From: an uncultured Erysipelotrichaceae bacterium
GTDB taxonomy: Bacteria; Bacillota_I; Bacilli_A; RF39; UBA660
DNA: 10,122 nt
Assembly (NCBI GenBank): GCA_902803685.1
Contig: CADCQR010000035.1
Span: forward strand, 1 to 10,122
Direction of reading: 5' to 3'
In this document: in pieces, positions 1 to 6,747 of the stretch
Layout: every line of letters begins with the position of its first letter
How positions within the stretch are numbered: position 1 is the stretch's first letter
Translations under genes and position numbers: made by a program
Notes under the pieces: generated by a model
Told to the model about the DNA's origin: nothing
What the model saw: the letters and a program-made list of their open reading frames with translations, nothing else
Database searches by the model: none

Positions 1-2528
1 ACCCTAAACTTAGAATTTGACCAAATTTGATCGCTAACCACACCACTTGGTTTTTGGGTTGCTAAAATCAAATGCACACCTAACGATCTTCCAACACGAG
101 CTGTAGAAATAAGCTCATCCATGAATTCTGGCTCTTGATTCTTTAATTCGGCAAACTCATCACTAATGATAAATAAATGTGATAGAGGTTCTTTAATTTT
201 TCCTTCACGACAATATCTTTGATATTTATAAATATCAAGATTACTTTCACCGACTATTTCTTTAGCATCAGCAATTAACTTTTCTCTTCTTTTTAATTCC
301 GAATGAATAGATGTTATTACCCTATTTACTGCTGATTTATCAATATTAGTTACTATTCCAGCAATATGAGGAAGTTTTTCGAAGGATTTGGCCATTCCGC
401 CACCTTTATAGTCAATAAGGATAAAAGAGACTTCTTCAGGGCTATAATTAACAGCTAAGGATAATATATAAGTCATGATAAATTCTGATTTACCAGAACC
501 GGTTGTACCAGCAATTAACCCATGTGGCCCATGAAACTTTTGATGTAAATCTAAATAAAATGTATTTCCATATTTATCTACACCTATAGGAGCCTTTAAA
601 CTCTTAGTAATATCATTTTCTTTATATCGATTTAAAATATTTAGCTTTTCTATCTTACCAACTTTATACATATCTAAAAAACTTACAGTTGTTGGCAATT
701 CATAATTATCATCTTTTTTAATTAATTTAATATTAGATAACCTTTTAGCAATATAAGTTGGATCATTTGATAATTTATGATCAAATTTAAAATCTATTAC
801 ATCATAACTTGATTCATTTTTAGTTAAAACTCTTGATTTATTACCATTTAAATCAATAATTGTACTACATTCTTTAGGTAATTCTTCTATAGAACTATAA
901 AAATTAATTATACTAAAATTTAAATTAGTATTAGCATTTAATATATTATTAATGAAATCTGCTCTTATAGATAATTCTTTATCTAAATTAAAGATTATAT
1001 AATATGGTAATACCTCTTCTTTTTTATCTTTATTTTCAATACGATAATTAATATCTTCAGCTAAATAATAAGATAACTCTTTTACTTCATCGTTATTTGT
1101 GGCTATAAATCTAAAATCACTATCATTACTTATTGTATGAGGTAACCATTTAGTAAAATCAAAGCTTTTGTCATTATATATTACTATAAATTTAACTTCA
1201 TCATAACTGTATAAAGCAGCAGTTTCTATAATTAATTTTTTAGCAAATTCTTTTACTTCTTTAGTATCACCAATAACACCACTAATATAGTTATCATAGA
1301 ATGAAATATTTATCGGAACATTTTCAAGAATTTCTTTTTCTTTTCCTAGTACATCTAATCTTTCTTTTAAATCATCTTCAACTAAAGTAAACTTTTTCTC
1401 AGAATATTTTTTTTCAATATCCAAAGGAGTATTACCAGTACCTATTCTTAAATTTAAGAAATCATCTTGAAATACTTCCCTTTCCCATAAGCTTCGAGCT
1501 TTTTTTAGAATTCTTTCTTCTAATTCATTAATATTAACATAGTTTTCTTCTAGAATACTTCTTTGTTTTTTCTTTTCATTTTCAATTGATTTTTCAATAT
1601 CACTTAAATATTCATTATATCTTTTCTGTCTTGTGCTCTCATACTTTTTATTTGTATTTTTATCATAAGCGCGCATTATTAATGGCCATACTATCGTACA
1701 AGCCAATGAAATAGCAGACATTATTGGATTAAATACTGCAAATATAACGGTTGCTATTCCTGTTGTAACTGATGGACCAATAGTTAGTAACAAAGGCGTC
1801 TTGGCATTTTCTTTTTTATCAGGTGGAGAATCAATGTTAAGTATAAATGTCTCAATGTTCCTTTTAAGTCTAGGAGACCTATGAAAGGTATTATCTTCTC
1901 TATTATAATTTATTACTTTAGAGTTAATTTCATCAGTAAATTTAGATGCATCTATAGTAACAGAATCATTAGGATTATTAATCATTATAAAATTATTAAA
2001 TACAATTATTTTAAGTCCTAAGATATATATAACATCTCCATATGAAAGAGTTGTTTCTGCTATTAATTTATTATTAACAAAAGTTCCATTAACACTATCA
2101 GTATCTTTAATTGTCCATTTATTACCATGATGTTTTAATATAGCGTGTTTACTACTAATAAAACCATTTTGGTAATGAATGATATTAGAAGATGCTCTAC
2201 CTATAGTTATTTCAGCATCTTTATCTAAATAATACTTTTCATACTTCTTACGAGAATCATTATCTTCTTCAACATATATTAACCCAATTTCTTTTTCTAT
2301 TTCTATTATATTTATTGTATTCGGTTTTAAAACTAATTCACTTATTTCATTATCATCATCATCTAACAACCGATAGTTTTTACTTTTATCTATTAACCAT
2401 CTATCATCATCTGATTCAATAGCAATTAGATCTTTATTTCCAGGTATACCTAGAGAAAATGACCCTTCTACCTTTCTTGGAAGTATTAATTCTGTTAAAT
2501 CATTTTTATATATCAATGTTACTATCAT
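1..2528 (-). CDS. essC: EssC-type type VII secretion FtsK/SpoIIIE ATPase (N-terminal part, cut by window edge)
   Basis: This is the motor ATPase of a Bacillota type VII secretion system (T7SSb), which sits in the membrane and drives export of WXG100/LXG-type substrates. The 842 residues visible run in one frame. Residues 1-95 look like a degenerate first FHA domain. Residues 105-180 are a second, canonical-looking FHA domain with GR at 110-111, SSKH at 125-128 and NGT at 147-149. Two hydrophobic helices lie at about 243-283, followed by a charged coiled linker. The first ATPase module has Walker A GTTGSGKS at 674-681, LIDYKGGGM after it, and a Walker B ending ISDEF with D790-E791. The reading continues into ATQKPSGVV and leaves the window; family members are usually near 1,450-1,500 residues, so about 40 percent is missing. 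The ATG at 2528 has a strong ribosome binding site and starts 2 bases after the phosphatase stop. The domain order fits EssC/YukB better than a DNA translocase. The identification is secure; the FHA ligand is inferred. Confidence 0.95.
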   Translation of the reverse strand, partial: MIVTLIYKNDLTELILPRKVEGSFSLGIPGNKDLIAIESDDDRWLIDKSKNYRLLDDDDNEISELVLKPNTINIIEIEKEIGLIYVEEDNDSRKKYEKYYLDKDAEITIGRASSNIIHYQNGFISSKHAILKHHGNKWTIKDTDSVNGTFVNNKLIAETTLSYGDVIYILGLKIIVFNNFIMINNPNDSVTIDASKFTDEINSKVINYNREDNTFHRSPRLKRNIETFILNIDSPPDKKENAKTPLLLTIGPSVTTGIATVIFAVFNPIMSAISLACTIVWPLIMRAYDKNTNKKYESTRQKRYNEYLSDIEKSIENEKKKQRSILEENYVNINELEERILKKARSLWEREVFQDDFLNLRIGTGNTPLDIEKKYSEKKFTLVEDDLKERLDVLGKEKEILENVPINISFYDNYISGVIGDTKEVKEFAKKLIIETAALYSYDEVKFIVIYNDKSFDFTKWLPHTISNDSDFRFIATNNDEVKELSYYLAEDINYRIENKDKKEEVLPYYIIFNLDKELSIRADFINNILNANTNLNFSIINFYSSIEELPKECSTIIDLNGNKSRVLTKNESSYDVIDFKFDHKLSNDPTYIAKRLSNIKLIKKDDNYELPTTVSFLDMYKVGKIEKLNILNRYKENDITKSLKAPIGVDKYGNTFYLDLHQKFHGPHGLIAGTTGSGKSEFIMTYILSLAVNYSPEEVSFILIDYKGGGMAKSFEKLPHIAGIVTNIDKSAVNRVITSIHSELKRREKLIADAKEIVGESNLDIYKYQRYCREGKIKEPLSHLFIISDEFAELKNQEPEFMDELISTARVGRSLGVHLILATQKPSGVVSDQIWSNSKFR

Positions 2529-2530
2529 TT

Positions 2531-3334
2531 TTACCTCCTAAATATATCAAATATACTTCTTTTTTCTTCTTCTACATATATTTCCTTAGCAACAGGAATT
2601 TCTTCCTCATTTAATTCAACTAATATAATAGTAGTATTATCCTTAGCTCCCTCTTCGAGAACTCTATCTATTAGTTTAGAAGCACATGTTTCTATGTCAT
2701 ATGAATTAATTGTTTCTTCTATTTCCTTTTTAGATAAAACATCTGTTAACCCATCAGAACACAACAATATCTTATTAAATTCACCTATTTTAAATTCTTT
2801 TATATGAGGAGACAATACAACTTCATCATCTTTTAAGCCTAAGTGTTGTGTAAGGGCACCTTTTTTGTTTATGCCCAATTTTTTATTCATTACTTCTTCG
2901 TTATCATCTACAGATATTTGGATAAGTTTATTATTTTTTAAACCAAATATTTTACTATCTCCAACATTACATATTTCTATACTATTTTTATCTATGGAAA
3001 AACCTGCTATTGTGGTTCCTACAATCTCATGATTGCTAGATTTTTTTAAAACTTCCTCATTGGCAAGTTCGATGTAATTCTCCCAATTTATTCTTCTGCG
3101 TCTATCTAAGTATTCTTTAAGAACAATGGAAGCAGTAATTGATGCCACATCACCTTTAGATTCTCCTCCCATTCCATCAAAGATACAAACTACATCATCT
3201 TCTTTTAAATTACATTTTAAATTTAACTCGTCTTCTTCTTTTCTATAGTCATTATCAAAGTAAAAATTATCTTCATTCTTTTTTCTTACTTTTCCCACTA
3301 TTGAATAACATACTGCTTTTATCTGATTGTCCAT
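2531..3334 (-). CDS. PP2C-family (PPM) protein serine/threonine phosphatase
   Basis: This 267-residue soluble enzyme should remove phosphate from Ser/Thr residues placed by the adjacent kinases. The PPM motifs occur in order: RKKNEDN at 17-23, FDGMGG at 52-57 with G61, GTT at 106-108, GDS at 125-127, SDGLTD at 193-198, and KDN at 231-233. The expected metal-binding aspartates (D22, D53, D194, D232) are all present, so an active Mn/Mg-dependent phosphatase is expected. Bacterial Stp/PrpC proteins are usually about 240-250 residues. The extra length here is an acidic and then basic tail from about 242 ending IFDIFRR. No signal peptide or membrane helix is visible. The start at 3334 follows the stop of the upstream kinase by 1 base, and essC begins 2 bases after this stop. 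Its place between kinases and motor implies it reverses phosphorylation of the secretion apparatus, of the kinases, or of both. The family call is firm; the substrates are inferred. Confidence 0.93.
   Translation of the reverse strand: MDNQIKAVCYSIVGKVRKKNEDNFYFDNDYRKEEDELNLKCNLKEDDVVCIFDGMGGESKGDVASITASIVLKEYLDRRRRINWENYIELANEEVLKKSSNHEIVGTTIAGFSIDKNSIEICNVGDSKIFGLKNNKLIQISVDDNEEVMNKKLGINKKGALTQHLGLKDDEVVLSPHIKEFKIGEFNKILLCSDGLTDVLSKKEIEETINSYDIETCASKLIDRVLEEGAKDNTTIILVELNEEEIPVAKEIYVEEEKRSIFDIFRR
2533..2540 (-). promoter_or_regulatory. Ribosome binding site of essC
   Basis: On the minus strand this reads TAGGAGGT, a near-perfect Shine-Dalgarno, 4 bases before the ATG at 2528. It lies inside the last codons and stop of the phosphatase gene, which fixes the essC start and suggests coupled translation. 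Confidence 0.85.
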
Positions 3335-3335
3335 A

Positions 3336-4832
3336 TTATTTCCATATTCCTTCTATTATTAAAGTAACAATTAAACCTACGATTAAAAATAGTACTATTA
3401 CTAAAAATATAGATGGCTCTTTCTTTTTTTCTAATTTACATTTTATATAATCATAATAGAAAATATACGAAGAAATCAATGAGCTTATACTAACTTCTAT
3501 TATGTCTTTTAAAAGACGGCTATGATCTTTACCACTTGATATTTCACTTACAATTCTATTGATATCAAAGTTCTTATCCCAAAATATAATACCCAGTATT
3601 ATAACATCAATTATTAAGGCCAATACCAACGGTTCATATGAAAGTCTAGGTTTTTCTTCTATTGTTTTTTCTATAGATACTTTAGTATCTCTATTTGGTA
3701 TTGTTGATTCTTCTTGCTCAGCATCTGAGTTATCTTCTTCAATAACTGTCTTAGGGATATTACTTTCCTCTTCGTTATTTTCTTCATCAACAGGAACTTC
3801 TTCTTTTGGATGTTGTTTCTTTCTTCTCTTACCATATAGACTGAGAGTATCACCCTCACCATTTTCTTCTTCCTGTGGCACTGACTCAGTAAATATCCTT
3901 TTAGCCCTTTTTATATTATTATAGGCTGTTTCTAAAGCTTCTTTTAATTCACTAGCATTTTGATATCTATCTTCTTTTTTATATGCACACATTTTTAATA
4001 TGATGCCAGCAATTTCATCATTAGCATTAACTGGTTTAGGAAGACTTTCTCCAGCATATCTTTTGAATCTTGCCTCTTCTCTAATTTCTACAGTTAAAGG
4101 CTTGTCATCGTCTGGATAAAAAGGGAATTTTTTATTATTAAAGAAACGATATAATACTATACCTAATGAGTAGATATCTACTGTTTTATCTATCTTTTTA
4201 GCATTTAATAATTCAGGCGCCATATAGTGTTCTGTTCCTTTAATCGAAACATTAGATATAGTACTATTTAGCTGTCTAGCCTCACCAAAATCTCCTAGTT
4301 TATAAATCCCATTTTTACTTACAAATATATTTTCTGGTTTTATATCACGATGAATAAATCTTTCACTTTCAAGTTCTATTAAAGCATTGGAAATATCTAT
4401 TCCAATTTTTAATACTTCCTTATCAGTTAAATCATCTTTTGAAAATAATGAAGCAATACTTTCTAAAAGTTCCATTCTAATATGTACTTTATAAGTTTTA
4501 GAGCAATAATCATTAGAAGACTCTATCTCTTCGACTTTATAATCTTCAATATTAACGATATTAATAGAATCTTTAAACTTATATAAAGCCTTTATTTCTT
4601 TTTTTAAGGCATTTACACTTGATTCAAGGTGTTCATCAATATTTTTCTGAGTAAAGCCCTCTGTTTTTAAAGAAGAAATATCGTCTATGTTATTAGGAAT
4701 ACTTATTTCCTTTATAGCACTATATATTTCTATATCTGAATCAACTTTTTTTGCTTTATAAACTGTACCAAATGAACCACGTCCAAGTATTTCTACACTT
4801 TTCCAAGTATTACCAAAAAAAGTTTTTGCCAT
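3336..4832 (-). CDS. Membrane-anchored Hanks-type Ser/Thr protein kinase, copy 1 (nearest the phosphatase)
   Basis: A 498-residue kinase with a cytoplasmic catalytic domain at about 10-310. It has glycine loop GRGSFGTV 17-24, ATP-binding K41, helix-C E79, catalytic HRD 161-163 with K165 and N168, DFG 181-183, and APE 205-207. All catalytic residues are intact, so it should be active. Residues 316-400 form an acidic, low-complexity linker that contains the motif DTLSLYGKRRKK at 328-339, shared with the other two kinases. The C-terminus has hydrophobic segments at about 401-418, 443-462 and 475-494, so the protein is membrane bound with no sizeable external sensor; PASTA repeats, typical of PrkC, are absent. 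The ATG at 4832 overlaps the upstream kinase stop by one base (TAATG) behind a good ribosome binding site. Part of the N-lobe is nearly identical in DNA to copy 3. Substrates are not visible; EssC and the kinases themselves are the obvious candidates. Confidence 0.93.
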   Translation of the reverse strand: MAKTFFGNTWKSVEILGRGSFGTVYKAKKVDSDIEIYSAIKEISIPNNIDDISSLKTEGFTQKNIDEHLESSVNALKKEIKALYKFKDSINIVNIEDYKVEEIESSNDYCSKTYKVHIRMELLESIASLFSKDDLTDKEVLKIGIDISNALIELESERFIHRDIKPENIFVSKNGIYKLGDFGEARQLNSTISNVSIKGTEHYMAPELLNAKKIDKTVDIYSLGIVLYRFFNNKKFPFYPDDDKPLTVEIREEARFKRYAGESLPKPVNANDEIAGIILKMCAYKKEDRYQNASELKEALETAYNNIKRAKRIFTESVPQEEENGEGDTLSLYGKRRKKQHPKEEVPVDEENNEEESNIPKTVIEEDNSDAEQEESTIPNRDTKVSIEKTIEEKPRLSYEPLVLALIIDVIILGIIFWDKNFDINRIVSEISSGKDHSRLLKDIIEVSISSLISSYIFYYDYIKCKLEKKKEPSIFLVIVLFLIVGLIVTLIIEGIWK

Positions 4833-6742
4833 TATTTCACCTCTTCAACAGTACAAGTAGTCTTAAATATTTCACCGCAAGCTTGAGTTGAAATAGTAAA
4901 TATTTCAAAGCAACCATCAGGATCTCTATTTTCATAATCATCTTTAATAACTTCTAATAGAGTTTTACCCTTTTCTATAACAAAACCATCTTTGGTATAA
5001 CCATATGTACCTAAGAATCCTTCGGGAACAATCTCATAACTAGAATAAATCTTAAATCCCTCTGTTTTAATATCGCAAGTATTTGGGACTACAAGAGCCT
5101 CTTCAGCGCAGAAGTTTTCTTTTATAATATTTGATACATGATTAACCAAATTTGGATCTTCAACGCCACCTAATGGCGGATATTCCCCATTAAATTCTAT
5201 TTTTTCTATAGTATTGTTAGTTTTATCAAAATAAAATTTATATTTAAAATTCTGTGGATGAGTAGTTTCCTGTTCTTCCTCAATACAAGTTAATATTTTA
5301 GCCGTCTGTTTTTCTTCTTTTGAAACTTTCTTAGTTGTCTTATTATCTTTAGGAATATTCATAAATATAATAGAAGCAACTATTCCAATAGCTAAAAGTG
5401 AAAATACAACTATCTTATCCTTAGTAAACTTTATCACTAAACCTTTTCTATTGGGTGTATAAACCTTTTTAATAGGCTTTGTCTTTATACCTTTATCTAT
5501 AATCTCTCCTCCACCAACTACAGTAGGTATAACACTTGGTATTAGAGATAACATAACTAATAAGGCCACTTTTTCCTTTTTACCATCTTTTACAGTTTCA
5601 GCCTCTAATACTATTTCATCTTCATCTTCTGAATTAGCAGGTATTACTACCTCATATTCTTTATCATCAATAGTTATTGTTTTAGTAGTACCTTTTTCAA
5701 GCTCTTCTTTAGATACTTCAACTACCTCAACCATTGTCTTTTTATGACTGCCATATAAAGAAATTGTTTTATTGCCCTCATCTTCTATAATTTCAGTAAA
5801 AATATTCTTTTTTTTCTTTAACTTCTCATAAACACTTTCTAAGTCACTTAAAAGCTCATCAAAGTCTCTATAACGTTTTTCTTTCTTATAAGCACACATT
5901 TTAAGTATAATATCAGCAATCTCATTACTAGCATTAACTGGTTTTGGTAAATCTTCACCACTAATTCTTTTATATATAGCTTCCTCTCTTATACTAGATG
6001 GAATTCTTCTATTTGTTTGAGGTAAAAAAGGAAGCTTTTTATTATTGAAGAATCTATATAAAACAATACCTAATGAATAAATATCTGAAGTATAATCAGC
6101 TTTTTCTCCTTTATATATTTCAGGAGACATATAATTCTCTGTTCCCTTTTTAGATAGATTAGATATAGTCTTATTTAAATTCTTAGCCTCACCAAAATCC
6201 CCTAGTTTATAAATACCCTTTTTATTAACAAATATATTTTCTGGTTTTACATCACGATGAATTATTTTATGTCCATGACATTCTCTTAAAGCCTTAGTGA
6301 TATCTATAGCCATTTTTAAAACATCTTTATCTGTTACATCTTCTTGTAGGAAGAAACCATCAATACTACTTAATAACTCCATTCTAATATTAACAGTATA
6401 TTTTTTAGAATAATTTGGATCATCAATATCTTCTTCTAATTCTTCAAAATCTTCAATTCTTACAATATTTTCAGAATTCTTTAAATCATACATTACTTTT
6501 ATTTCATTAATGAATTTAGTCTTTATATCTAATAATTCTTCATCAATATCTTTTGTACTTAATCCCTCTGTAGTAAGTGTCTTTACTATTTCTATATCAC
6601 TTGGTATAGTTATTTCTTTTATGGCAGAATAGTTTTCTATTTCATCATTTGCTTTTTTAGCTTTATAAACAGTTCCAAAAGAACCTTTACCTAATATTTC
6701 TACACTCTCCCAAGTGTCTTTAAAAAACGTCTTCTTACTCAT
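4832..6742 (-). CDS. Membrane-anchored Hanks-type Ser/Thr protein kinase, copy 2, with cysteine-containing C-terminal domain
   Basis: A 636-residue kinase. The catalytic domain has GKGSFGTV 18-25, K42, E80, HRD 162-164, DFG 182-184 and SPE 206-208, all intact. The linker carries KTISLYGSHKK at 325-335. Residues 341-386 resemble one half-repeat of a DnaJ C-terminal domain (KGTTKTITI, then a VVIPA strand). Hydrophobic stretches lie at about 391-409 and 444-462. The tail 463-636 has six cysteines (486, 545, 556, 611, 622, 630) and looks like a folded domain, possibly outside the cell with disulfides. The basic loop between the two hydrophobic stretches suggests that only the second spans the membrane, which would put the tail outside. 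An in-frame ATG at 6754 would add four residues (MVDN) and overlap the upstream gene. I chose 6742 because it aligns residue for residue with copy 3; neither start has a strong ribosome binding site. Kinase identity is firm; the tail function is unknown. Confidence 0.92.
   Translation of the reverse strand: MSKKTFFKDTWESVEILGKGSFGTVYKAKKANDEIENYSAIKEITIPSDIEIVKTLTTEGLSTKDIDEELLDIKTKFINEIKVMYDLKNSENIVRIEDFEELEEDIDDPNYSKKYTVNIRMELLSSIDGFFLQEDVTDKDVLKMAIDITKALRECHGHKIIHRDVKPENIFVNKKGIYKLGDFGEAKNLNKTISNLSKKGTENYMSPEIYKGEKADYTSDIYSLGIVLYRFFNNKKLPFLPQTNRRIPSSIREEAIYKRISGEDLPKPVNASNEIADIILKMCAYKKEKRYRDFDELLSDLESVYEKLKKKKNIFTEIIEDEGNKTISLYGSHKKTMVEVVEVSKEELEKGTTKTITIDDKEYEVVIPANSEDEDEIVLEAETVKDGKKEKVALLVMLSLIPSVIPTVVGGGEIIDKGIKTKPIKKVYTPNRKGLVIKFTKDKIVVFSLLAIGIVASIIFMNIPKDNKTTKKVSKEEKQTAKILTCIEEEQETTHPQNFKYKFYFDKTNNTIEKIEFNGEYPPLGGVEDPNLVNHVSNIIKENFCAEEALVVPNTCDIKTEGFKIYSSYEIVPEGFLGTYGYTKDGFVIEKGKTLLEVIKDDYENRDPDGCFEIFTISTQACGEIFKTTCTVEEVK
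4837..4845 (-). promoter_or_regulatory. Ribosome binding site of kinase copy 1
   Basis: The minus strand reads AAGAGGTGA, 4 bases before the ATG at 4832. It lies inside the end of the upstream kinase gene and supports this start and coupled translation across the one-base overlap. Confidence 0.7.
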
Positions 6743-6747
6743 ATTAT

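Noticed and set aside
1..2528. Possible frameshift or broken EssC
   Set aside because: FHA, Walker A and Walker B motifs all lie in the same frame from the ATG at 2528 to the edge, so the gene is simply cut by the window.
3671..3862. Minus-strand 63-codon open frame
   Set aside because: It is another frame inside kinase copy 1, whose own frame is clearly coding, and its product is a Lys-rich shift of the acidic linker.
3559..3924. Plus-strand open frame of 121 codons
   Set aside because: It lies antisense to the linker and membrane tail of kinase copy 1. Its Ser-rich composition is the mirror of the acidic Glu-rich linker (GAA reads as TTC), and it shows no domain or convincing start.
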